Shown here: positions 1 through 9,663 of the stretch, one piece after another
Layout: the number at the start of each line of letters is the position of its first letter
Numbering within the stretch: the stretch's first letter is position 1
Source of the DNA: Zychaea mexicana
Taxonomy: Eukaryota; Mucoromycota; Mucoromycetes; Mucorales; Lichtheimiaceae
Length of the DNA: 64,000 nt
Direction of reading: 5' to 3'
Assembly: GCF_025766255.1 (NCBI RefSeq)
Contig: NW_026516727.1
Location: forward strand, 207,332-271,331
Notes under the pieces: model-generated
Told to the model about the DNA's origin: nothing
The model's input: only the letters and a program-made list of their open reading frames with translations
Databases searched by the model: none
Program-made: the position numbers and the translations under genes

Positions 1-1
1 A

Positions 2-3000
2 CTATGTCGTTCTGAGACCTTCAAGCAAACCTTGTATCACGATCTAGAGTCCTTATGCGAATCGTTTTCACCTACTCTTTCCCCTCAAGAGCAGTGGGAT
101 CAGGTGAAATATCAAGTCAAACTCACATGTCAAAAACTAGGAAGGAAACAGGCGTCCCGTCGACGTCAAGAGATCAAGCAGCTACAGCGGCAGCGTAACA
201 ATCTACTCTCGCGTCCAGATGGTGCACATCGAAACGCGAGTCAGGTGCTTAGTATTGAAGCAGAAATCACTCGTCTGCAACAAGAAGCAATGGATATACT
301 CGCACTCCGAGCATCGAGCAACTGGCGGGAAGATGGCGAGAAATCGGCAGGATATCTGAAACGCTCCATTCAGGCGCGCACTACACAACGAGCCATTCCG
401 CCCCTTCAACATCCTTCCACCGGTATTGTAGACTCCTCCATATCTCACCTCCATGAATCTGTTTGCGCATTCTACAGTCATCTGTACACTCCTACCCCTG
501 TCTCTAGTACAGCCGTCGATGATTTATTATCCCATCTTCCCGCTTCATGTGTTTTGTCGCCTATTGCCCGCAACAGTTTAACTGCACCCATTACCCTGAC
601 TGAAATACTAACCCCAGCAGAAAGATGCCCCAAACAAAGCAGTCCTGGCTTAGATGGCATTCCGTACCAAATCCTATTGACCGTCCTCCAACATCCTCGC
701 ATGCAAGCTTTAGCGTGTCAAGTATATAATGATGCTCTTAACCATGGTCAGTTTCCTCAATCATGGATGCAAACCTGTATATGCTTGCTCCCCAAAAAAG
801 GGGATCTGTCTTCATTAGCCAACTAGCGCCCCATCTCCCTCATTAACACTGATGCAAAGATCTTTACCCGCATTTTGAATAATCATATGATATTAGTTGC
901 TGCTAATCTTGTCAATAATTTTCAAACAGGTTTTGTCCATGGAAGATATATAGCGGATAATGGCATGCTGGTCCGATTGATTATGGACCACGCGCAAAAA
1001 CACGAAATCCACTCGGTCGGCCTGCTAATTGATGAAGAAAAAGCGTATGATCGAATTCATCCCGAGTACCTTCGTCGCGTTCTTTTACATTGGGGTTTCC
1101 CGGACAGTCTAGTAGTTTGTATTATGCAATTATTTTTTGGCACGCGGATATCTGTTAATGTCAATGGTCATCTATCCCCTACCATACTACAACAACGCGG
1201 TGTTCGCCAAGGCGACCCGTTGTCCCCATTACTGTTTAACCTTGCTATTGAACCCTTGCTACAGCGCATCTTGCATGACCCTGCAATACAAGGATACTCG
1301 ATACCCAGTTCAATCCCCGGGTTTCAAGGTCCTTCAGCTGCCAAGGTGCTCGCGTACGCTGATGATGTGCTGGTATTCCTTCACAACGAGGAAGACTTGC
1401 GACGTTGTCTGATCCATTTTGAAACATACGCTGCTGCTTCGAACGCACAGGTTAATTACCACAAGACCCATGCTATCTCTTTATCGGGCTCTGCCTCATC
1501 TACCTGGGCTAACATACTGGAAAGTCATGGTATTCGCTCTTGGCACGACAAGACCTCTCAGCAAGCTCTGGTTTACCTCGGCTATCCTCTGTATACATCC
1601 ACTCAACAACGCGATCTCTTTGGTCACCAACTTCTGGCGAAAATCAAAGCTGGGTGTGCACTTCATTCGCAACGGAACTTATCTGTGCGTGGTCGAGCCA
1701 CTGTTCTCAATGTTCTTCTCCTTTCCTCATTATGGCATGTTCTCCGCCTAATCCCCTTCCCTAAATCTTTTTTTACTTCATTACGTTCCATCTGCTATTC
1801 TTTCATTAACCAGAATATGTTTCCCAAAATTTCATACGATACCTTCTTACTTCCCCGAGATCAAGGTGGCCTAGCTATCCTCGACCCTTCAATTCAGCAG
1901 CTCAGTCTGCAGTATCGCTGGCTTCTGCCCCTTGTTTATCAACCCCATCGATATTACTCCTTTGTACAACCTTGGCTTCTATCTCTTCTTAACTCACTCT
2001 GTCACCCTCATGACCGCTTATTGTGCCTTTTCTTTCCATCTCTTCGCCCTTCTTCCTTTTCTGTATCCACTTCTCTATGGGGCTTATTGTGCCGTGCACT
2101 GGATGCATGTCCCAAAGACCCAGCTCTTTTTCGACCCTCCTTAGATTTAATTCTGTCATTTCCTTTGGACGCTACTGTCTTACATACTTCTCCCACCCCG
2201 CCCCCTGTCCTTGGTCGCTTGGCCAAGAACAAAGTTACAGTAGCTGATGCCTTTGATATGAATTTGCAAACCCGCACTCTGACTCGCAAACCTAATCATT
2301 CGTTCTCACACCGCAACATTACCATCTAATTTTTTCAGCACATTGATTCACAACTTTTGTCCTATTACCCTTTCTTTAGTCAATTTTATTAAAATCCTCC
2401 GAGTACACCTCTTCCTTTCTACTCCTCTATTGAGGCCCTACTAACCAGTATCACTTTTGCTACCCCCCTAAAATTTTTATCTACTCGACTTTTCCGTCGC
2501 ACGGTAACCCCACAACTCATTAATAATCCAAATTCTTCCTTTATAGAGCCTCTGGAGAAACGACAATGGAAGCGATTTTGGTTGGAACCCGTGTCTCACA
2601 CCGCTCGTAATGTCTGGTATCGTGCACTCCATCAAAAAATTTCATGTAAAGCCATCCTACACTATACAATTCCTAGTTCATTCCCCTCTCCCAATTGTGT
2701 TTTCTGTTCGGATACTCCCGATACTATCACTCATTTTTTATATGCTTGCCCTATTAAGTGGACTATATGGTACACCATCTGGTGTGACCTTTTCCTCTTT
2801 TCTCCTACCTTTTCACAAGTCCATCATGCAATCTTTTCTTTATCCTTCCCCTCCAATCCATCCGCAGTCAGTAGCCACATGATCATTTCATGTATCCTAC
2901 AGGGTCTGTGGTCTACTCACTGGCGCTATGTTTTTGATCAGGTGCCCTTCTTACACGACAACATTTGCCGTGATATTCATTTCCTCATCACTTGTACTCG

Positions 3001-3028
3001 GCCTCTGATATCTTATGAACCGCCTTAA
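2..3028 (+). pseudogene. LINE ORF2 reverse transcriptase, broken by three stops
   Basis: A single frame runs from the window edge to 3028 and is cut only by in-frame stops: TAG at 824-826, TAA at 2327-2329 and TAA near 2390. Reverse-transcriptase motifs in order are SSPGLDGIPY (near 650), RPISLINTDAKIF directly after the first stop, a fingers/palm block with QTGFVHGR, GVRQGDPLSPLLFN (near 1200) and the catalytic YADD (near 1360). The tail has a CVFC...H...C zinc-binding pattern (near 2700-2760) typical of the zf-RVT region downstream of LINE reverse transcriptases. The first stop sits where the family usually has Trp (LANWRPIS), so it looks like TGG to TAG. All three stops share one frame and no frameshift was seen, suggesting fairly recent inactivation. 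Confidence 0.85.
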
Positions 3029-3069
3029 CTCTACCTACATGTCTTGCATCTATCTTGTACATAATTATA

Positions 3070-3072
<3 letters not shown>

Positions 3073-3109
<37 letters not shown>
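3073..3109 (+). repeat. Run of 37 A inside the LINE 3' region
   Basis: An uninterrupted A tract follows TATATAT. It is not at the element end; about 215 bp of LINE-side sequence with its own AATAAA and short A tail follow. It could be an older internal tail or a slipped A tract. Confidence 0.8.
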
Positions 3110-3110
<1 letters not shown>

Positions 3111-3489
3111 ACGCATAACATCCACCAAGCATCCGAAGCACACCCACACCTGTTCCAACCATCCGCTCCGTCGCCCTCCGCCACGCTCTTGACCTTCGTC
3201 ATTCATCGATTCCGCCTCTTCATTGTCTCCGATTTTATTCCCTTGATCTCTTGTCTATATCTCTTTCGTTCCCTGATACGTATAGGCAAATAAAACTTGA
3301 CCCACGGTCACCTATAAAAAAAAAACATCTTCCAAAACTAGGCAAGTAAATTTTCCACTATTCTAGGTTTGGGTGTTTAAAATAATCTTTTATACCAAGG
3401 GTGGGTACCCACATCCTCGTCCTCGACTACGCCAACTATGGCATTGGGCTTCTTTCCTACCCCAATTCCCATTGGATCCGCCTCGTCCT

Positions 3490-4590
3490 CTGATGTGGTG
3501 TTCTTATTCGTAAGAGACAAAAAATTGCTTCAACCATCGCTTTCCCTGTTCCTTGCTGATTTGTTGGTTGCAGGTAATAATCTTCCATAATAGAGCTATT
3601 AAGACTCCAATTTCCGTGAATCTTTACTTGTCTGATATATTGTCCTTAGTTCAACCGCACGAGTACTTGCTGCTGCTCTAGTCGAATGGGCTTTTTATAG
3701 CTTAATATCGATCCCCGCATTGGTCAAAATCTTCGTGACCATTCCTGCTGCAGTCTTCGGTCTTATCGATCCGGTTTACTTGTAGTCGATATCCACATAG
3801 GTCAAAAACAACGTGTGATCCACAGGCAATTGAATCCTTAGATCGTGAAATCTTTGCATCCAATCCCATGATGTTTTCATCGGACAAAACAGTGACTCTT
3901 CAATTGCTCCTAGTCGGCTGCGTTTTGCTTGACCTTCCTTCGGCTCGCTCTCGATAATAGTAGCCCCAGTAGGTGTACCTTTCTCGTTGTAGGTGAATGA
4001 CACATCCTGCCATTGGATCTTGCCGATATCCGAGGTAGTTCGCCACATCGTAGCCAGGCACAAACTGATAACCGTTTTTTGTTGTAACTGCGATAAAGTT
4101 AAGTTCTGATTCGGACCCCAAGTGCGGATAAGATTTACCACGAGCTATATATCACATGCCTCTTTGCTGATGTTCGGAAGTTTCACCGTCGATCGTTCAC
4201 AGGCATTGAAGAACTTTTTAACCCTCGAGTGTTTCCAAATTGGTACCTCTCGCGGATGTGTAATATTAAAAAACCGAAGCAATCGCACTCCTCATCACAT
4301 TGGGTGTTGCCTTTGCAATCTGTTTGTGTGCCATCAGAAATTCGGTGAGTTGGATTGGATCATACGTAAGGGGATATACTCGAGGTTGTTGTTGCTGACA
4401 CCATGCTGTCCATTTTCTCCAAGCTTAATCGTAACTTTCATACGTGCTGGCGCGTTTCCCTTTCTTCATGTATTCGATCGTCATCTCGCTCACCCATTCC
4501 TGTTTCTGGTATGCGGCGATAACTTCCATGCGACCAATTGTAAAGACGGATTGATAGGCATCTTGATCGGTGAAACCTGGGACCATTGGA
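3490..4590 (-). pseudogene. Tyrosine recombinase (Crypton/DIRS-like), broken
   Basis: Read on the minus strand, the core-binding region (STYESYD, stop, AWRKWTAWC near 4450) is followed by the catalytic domain. LATMWRTTSDIGKIQ supplies the first catalytic Arg, HSTRAAASTRAVEL the HxxR box, HGNWSLNSS the H/W position and EDYYLQP the nucleophile Tyr. These motifs fall in different frames separated by at least two frameshifts and several stops, so it is dead. No reverse transcriptase or RNase H lies next to it, so a Crypton-type solo recombinase fits better than DIRS. The 21610-22710 copy is nearly identical; a third, truncated copy is at 8015-8340. Confidence 0.7.
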
Positions 4591-4931
4591 GCACTTCATA
4601 CAGCAAAAAATAATTGGGAGTGCCAAATTGAAAAGACGAGATTTGATCGCATCGGTAATGAACCTCCCCCTACACTAGCAAAAGGAGTCCTGTTATTGTT
4701 AATTGCATATAAAAAAGTTAGTATGTATACGAAAAGCTATACTAGAAAAGTTTTCCTTGAAAATCAGGTGAATAATCCAAACTTACTATGTAATGATGGT
4801 GACATATGTTCACGAGAAACCAAGTACTTGGATGTATTTAAATAGACCATTCTTTATCTTCCTTTACAAGTTCTGCCATGGTTTAGACAAGTCAATCCCT
4901 TGATAGAGCTATGCAATTGCCATCTCATTTT

Positions 4932-5231
4932 TTAAAATATAAAATTAGCGCACCTTAAGAAAAAATAGAGAGACAAAAGAACCTTACGTTGGTCGATCCT
5001 TGTGATGTTAAGAATATAAATCAATGGCACCCATTTCCTTGACGACGCAAAAGTTTTCACAGACTTAACAAACGCATCCACGTTCACCATCCAATATAAA
5101 CGTGGGGTTTCAGGATCAGCATAATTAGCAAACTTGATACAGATGGAAGCCTTGTCTCGATATTTCTTCATCCTATCGCTTAGAATCTCCGTATATCTCG
5201 GCAGAGCCCCAAAACGTACAACTGGTAACAA
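4932..5231 (-). CDS. Unrecognised ORF, 99 residues, identical in both copies
   Basis: The translation is the same here and at 23052-23351, although neighbouring DNA differs at several sites. It contains ALPRYTEILSDRMKKYRDKA and a segment rich in aromatic and basic residues. It may be one exon of a larger gene on this strand; I found no convincing partner exons and no family. It lies upstream (in its own direction) of the dead recombinase, so it could be a lost part of that element or of a host gene. Confidence 0.3.
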   Translation of the reverse strand: MLPVVRFGALPRYTEILSDRMKKYRDKASICIKFANYADPETPRLYWMVNVDAFVKSVKTFASSRKWVPLIYILNITRIDQRKVLLSLYFFLRCANFIF

Positions 5232-5623
5232 TAAATTAAAATAAAAGTTTAAAAAAACAGTTAGTACTCTTTTTAAACAAAAATCCTTATTCTTTTAGTG
5301 CTACTAGATGATAATAATATAATATCGCTACTTGCTAGCCTAAGCTCAAATACACGTCCCAACAGAGGAAGATTTCTACGCCACGTACAGCACTTAACAA
5401 TATGTTTTTATACTATAGGCCATATATATAACCGTGCTATCGATAACAAATAATATTCTTCATCTGAAGTAGCACATTACATTCAACTTGACAAGAAAAT
5501 GTGATCCCTATATAAACAAAGTAATATTATTCCCACATCACAAACACATATACCCTTTATAATAAACAAGCATTTACCGTACAACACGTCGATGTGTGAT
5601 AGACCTGCCGTTAGTTTGAGAGA

Positions 5624-5860
5624 ATGATAACAGGAGAAGAACGAAAGAAACGCAAGCACTGCGAGGGACTTGAAAACCGTGGCTCTCAAGTATACAGCAA
5701 TGCCCACTTGAACTTCACCAGAACGCATCCTGGGAGTGATCCTCGAATATTAAAGAAACGCAAGCACTACGAGGGACTTGAAAACCGCGGCTCTCAAGTA
5801 TACAGCAATGCCCACTTGAATTTCACCAGAACGTATCCCAGGAGTGACATTCAAGTATGA
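5624..5860 (+). CDS. Small ORF made of two 36-residue tandem repeats
   Basis: The 78-residue reading frame holds two copies of a 36-residue unit (108 bp period) with cores KKRKHCEGLENRGSQVYSNA and KKRKHYEGLENRGSQVYSNA. The frame stays open in the other copy (23744-23980), where only a few residues differ. The product would be basic and hydrophilic. It may equally be a fortuitously open tandem duplication; no family is recognised. Confidence 0.3.
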   Translation: MITGEERKKRKHCEGLENRGSQVYSNAHLNFTRTHPGSDPRILKKRKHYEGLENRGSQVYSNAHLNFTRTYPRSDIQV

Positions 5861-6306
5861 AAAAGATGAACAACAATAAATTCAAAATTTTCATCCAAAT
5901 GTGCCACAGTTGGTTGAATGTGATTAGTAAACCTAAAATAAAAAAGTTACTTAGGTTACTTTTAACAGCTAGTATTATGTTTGCCTTTGTTAATTTGTAA
6001 TGTCGATCTCTTATATAATAAAATACCTGGCAACAAATGTATTGTTGGAAAAATGTTTTACTTTGGCGCAGTTTCCAGAATATCATGAGGCGAATAATGG
6101 AAAATTGTACCTCAGGTAGTAAAATTACAAAGTCCGCAAAGTAATGTCGCAGCCAGTAGAAATCAATGTCGCATGCCCAAAACTAAATATCGCCTGGTTT
6201 TAGGGAATGTTGCATTAAGCTGTCAAATGAAGACATTATTTTAATAAAGTTTTGATACTTGACTTAGAATAGATAAAGAAAAGAGAAAATTTACTTACCC
6301 TTTCTA

Positions 6307-7360
6307 CTTATGATTAGGGATCCGCACGGTTCGGTTCGGTTCGGTTCTTAAAGGGAACCGAACCGAAGCGTCTAAAGCAAGAACCGAACCGACTAGAACC
6401 GACGAGAACCGTAGAACCGAAGAATCGAACCGAAGAACCGAACCCATCATGTATATAAAAAAGGCAAGATTCGGTATCTTTAAATGAAAGCTGATGTGTG
6501 TGTTCAAATGTCGCGGTATACTTGAATACTGCAGTAAAAAAGAATAATTTATTATTGTACATTGAACAGCGATCTCAAAATGAATAAGAGAAACAGAATG
6601 TAAACATTCTCATACGATGTGGGTCATTGCATGGTTAAAAGATTGAAGCACAGTTTTTACAAAAAAAAGTGGAGCTTATAGTACTTACTTAGAGCGACTT
6701 AGTATTACTAGTACAATATGTTATCGTAACATTGGAGGAATTGAACCACAACCGGCAGTACATACAGCTGCTGTGTCTCTACGTGTGTATAGTGTATAGT
6801 GTCTCATAAAAGGCAAAGGGTGAATAGGTAAGATAATTCTGTTATGAGCCCCAGAATGCGCAATCTCAAACGGAATGCACAAACTTGATAAAACTGATCG
6901 AGAAGCCATGATAAATCTAGTTAAGTAGTACGTCATGGAGAAAAATGCATTGTAGGTAGCAAAGTAGAGGAATAAGTAATGATGTGCGTCATAGGCGGAG
7001 AAAGCAAGCTGCCGTCAGAAGAAGTGTTTTTTTTATTTTTTTCTCTTATCTTCTTTACTATTTTTTACTCCCTTCTGCTTTTGCAGGTTTTGTTAAGTTT
7101 TTCAATAAAGTATGGCTTGCAAATACACTACTTCGTGGTCTTTTCGGAATAACATTGTTCGTAACTTCCATTATAGCCTACTTTATACTAATTACCAAAA
7201 TCGCTGATTGCAATCTTCTGCCTCTCGGTTCTTCGGTTCTACTTATACAGGACCGGTTCGGTTCTGGTTCGGTTCTTGACAGGAACCGAACCGTATTTTC
7301 TCGGTTTCGGTTCGGTTCGGTTCCGGTTCTACGGTTCTGATACGGATCCCTACTTATGAT
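6307..7360. mobile_element. Non-autonomous hAT element with 8 bp target duplication
   Basis: The element spans 6315-7352 (1038 bp). Its ends are inverted: TAGGGATCCG at the left and CGGATCCCTA at the right. The 8 bp target duplication CTTATGAT occupies 6307-6314 and 7353-7360. The unoccupied site, with a single CTTATGAT, is at 24427-24434 in the other copy of the unit. Both subterminal regions are full of GGTTCGGTT / AACCGAACC repeats, as in many hAT elements. No transposase reading frame was seen inside. Confidence 0.92.
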
Positions 7361-7400
7361 TATCTTATAGTATTTATTAATACCTGTTGCAGTTATGAGC

Positions 7401-8010
7401 TTACAGGTTCTCTTTTCTACGACACTTATCTAAGCATCTAAAATGTGAATAAGAAACAAATCCAATAAAGTCCTTAGGCTTTACATTATTACATGCTTCA
7501 CGGATTCTTGTTGATAAGGTTTCTTGCTGTAAGAATCGTTGGCGTTTAATCTTGCTCTTCGCAACAGACCAAAATTGTTCTACATACAGTATTGGGTTAA
7601 GTTCAGGAGAATATAGAGGAAGATATGCACATCGATATCCACGATACTCAACATATTTTGCAATGTCATTGGAAGTGTGTATCCGGGCGTTGTTCATAAT
7701 CAAATACATAATATCCTTTCATATATGGATGTTTACCCATTTCGTCTAATGTTTCCTTCAAAAAGCTGATGTAGTGACCTGTAACAGTTCCAGTGCTCAG
7801 AATTCCAGATTCTTGACTGCCTTTCTCTTCTTACTACTAGGACTAGTAGGTAATCTCACACTAACTTTGATTAATCCTGAAGCAGAGACGGCTCCTAATA
7901 CCGTGGCAGTTTTTACTCTTGTAGTTGGTACAGTTACAACAGCTGGAGTACCCACTGTTGACCAAGCTTTTGTACGTTTCATATTTATATGGAATAGTGA
8001 TTCATCGAGA
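7401..8010 (-). pseudogene. DDE_3 (Tc1/IS630-like) transposase, C-terminal part, dead
   Basis: Minus-strand pieces read SLDESPFHIN (first Asp), then after a frameshift GHYISFLKETLDEM, MNNARIHTSNDI (second catalytic position), YLPLYSPELNPI and EQFWSVAKSKIKR (third, Glu). The second catalytic residue, normally Asp in DNARIH, is Asn here. Extra bases sit between NPI and EQFW: 9 bp in this copy (frame kept, LYV inserted), 4 bp in the right copy (frame lost). The N-terminal half is missing because the copy ends at the inverted junction. Confidence 0.8.
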
Positions 8011-8013
8011 GAT

Positions 8014-8502
8014 ACGTTGTTTTTGACCTATGTGGATATCGACTACAAGCAAACCGGATCGATAAGACCGAAGACTGCAGTAGGAATGGTCACGAAGATT
8101 TTGACCAATGCGGGGATCGATATTACGCTATAAAATACCCATTCGACTAGAGCAGCAGCAAGTACTCGTGCGGTTGAACTAAGGACAATATATCAGACAA
8201 GTAAAGATTCACGGAAATTGGAGTCTTAATAGCTCTATTATGGAAGATTATTACCTGCAACCAACAAATCAGCAAGGAACAGGGAAAGCGATGGTTGAAG
8301 CAATTTTTTGTCTCTTACGAATAAGAGCACCACATCAGAGGACGAGACGGATCCAATGGGAATTGGGGTAGGAAAGAAGCCCAATGCCATAGTTGGCGTA
8401 GTCGAGGACGAGGATGTGGGTACCCACCCTTGGTATAAAAGATTATTTTAAACACCCAAACCTAGAATAGTGGAAAATTTACTTGCCTAGTTTTGGAAGA
8501 TG
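8014..8502 (-). repeat. Third copy of the 489 bp recombinase 3' segment, inverted
   Basis: This is the reverse complement of 21446-21934 and equivalent to 3326-3814. It is the outermost part of the left palindrome arm and forms an inverted pair with 3326-3814. It fuses the recombinase tail (LFLTYVDIDYKQTGSIRPKT) to the broken DDE_3 sequence, which creates a spurious chimeric ORF at 7774-8133. Confidence 0.85.
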
Positions 8503-8595
8503 TGAAGATACATAGAAGAAAAACTGAGAATAAAAAGTGCGGCTTTGGGAGCCAACACCACATCCTCGTCCTCGACTACGCCAACTATGGCATTG
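8382..8595. repeat. 38 bp inverted repeat with 138 bp loop
   Basis: Positions 8382-8419 and 8558-8595 are inverted copies; the same hairpin is at 21353-21390 / 21529-21566. One strand encodes NAIVGVVEDEDV in both arms of the hairpin. A single half is present at 3409-3446, where the LINE replaced the rest. Confidence 0.8.
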
Positions 8596-9663
8596 TCAGT
8601 GTCAACGCAAAGCATGCGTTTTCTTATCCATTCCAGTAACCCGTTAAAACTATACATTTTGTGTGAGTACAGATGGTGGAGTCTGGAACACAACATGTGG
8701 ACTATAAAAAAAACTTACGTTGACATGTTTTATAATATGAGGTTCAAGAGCTTTGATAAATGATATAGAAATAAAAGAAAAGATGGTGAAATCACGATGT
8801 TGTACATATACAGGAAATTGTGGGTAAGAATATGTGCAATAGTGATTTAGGTATAACTAGAAATTGGAAAATGGTTTTAAAGTGCTATGCATATGTGATA
8901 TTTGATAGGTGATAGGTGATAGGTGATCTCGATTGTGTATATGTGTCGTGTCATGTTGTGTATGTATCTGTTGAAACGTTCAAGCTTCACTATTGTTGTC
9001 TGTTGTATCAAGATTACTACTGCTACTGGTGGTTGATGTTTTTCTTTTCTTTGGCGACACATGGTTCTCAAAATGGAAAGCGAAATCAATAGGTGGCTTT
9101 CTGGTACGATTTTCCCTTGTCGGTACAAAAATCTCTTCATCATTAACGATATCCCTTGTGTCCTTCAACAACTTCTTCATTCTCCAAACAAGGATGAGAA
9201 TGCTGGTGAGTCTGGCAACAAGATTGGATTTGGATTCAGGAAATGATAAAGGACCAAGCGTTTCTAGTATACAAACATAACCTTTAGGACACGTCATCCC
9301 GAGAAACTTTGCTCGTAAACCTATTAGAAAAGTCATTGGTTATTATCATTATGATTACCATTATAGCGACATTAATTAACATGCTTATTGACATACCAGA
9401 GAATATGAAACCAACTGTAACAAGATCATGAATTCTTTTTGGTTGGACTTCCCTGAGTTTCATCAACATATCTCGTAATGTTTTTGGGCAAATGAATCGA
9501 CTTTCTGATAATTCTTTGGTAGTATCGTTTTCCATTTGTTTTCCCGCTTCAGCGCAGCCGTACTCATTTGATCCAGCCTTGAACAGTAGATCGACTTTTT
9601 TCCCAATGGTTTTTCTGTTGATCGATTCTTCACCGGAGAGAGAGCGGGATGTGCAGTACCAAA

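Larger units (their letters stand above)
1..3325 (+). mobile_element. Non-LTR (LINE) retrotransposon, 3' part
   Basis: This is the 3' part of a LINE; its 5' end, with any endonuclease domain, lies before the window. It carries a reverse-transcriptase reading frame, a C-terminal zinc-binding motif, an internal run of 37 A (3073-3109), an AATAAA signal at 3289-3294 and a final run of 10 A at 3316-3325. I place the 3' end at 3325 because the sequence from 3326 onward is a direct copy of 21446 onward, where no LINE precedes it. That site therefore acts as the unoccupied allele at the 3' junction. The 5' target duplication cannot be checked here. Confidence 0.85.
3326..8014 (+). repeat. Duplicated unit, left copy (direct copy of 21446-25085)
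   Basis: From 3326 to 6314 this matches 21446-24434 at a constant offset of 18120. By eye I counted roughly 20 single-base differences in 3 kb and no indels. The match resumes after a hAT insertion (6315-7352) and continues to 8014-8016, where it stops abruptly. It carries the dead tyrosine recombinase, a 78-residue ORF built of repeats and most of a Tc1/IS630-like element. The left boundary is the LINE tail. The right boundary is an inverted junction with a 3 bp (ACG) microhomology. Confidence 0.9.
6109..8014 (-). mobile_element. Tc1/IS630-like (DDE_3) element, left copy, split and truncated
   Basis: This corresponds to the complete element at 24229-25675. One end, with ATGTCGC-type subterminal motifs, lies near 6130-6175. 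The element is interrupted by a hAT insertion at 6315-7352 and cut at the inverted junction at 8014, so it lacks the transposase N-terminus and the other terminal repeat. Confidence 0.75.

Noticed and set aside
7774..8133. 119-residue ORF (MTCNSSSAQNSRF...) as a membrane protein
   Set aside because: It is the antisense of the DDE_3 transposase fused at the inverted junction to the recombinase tail, a by-product of rearrangement.
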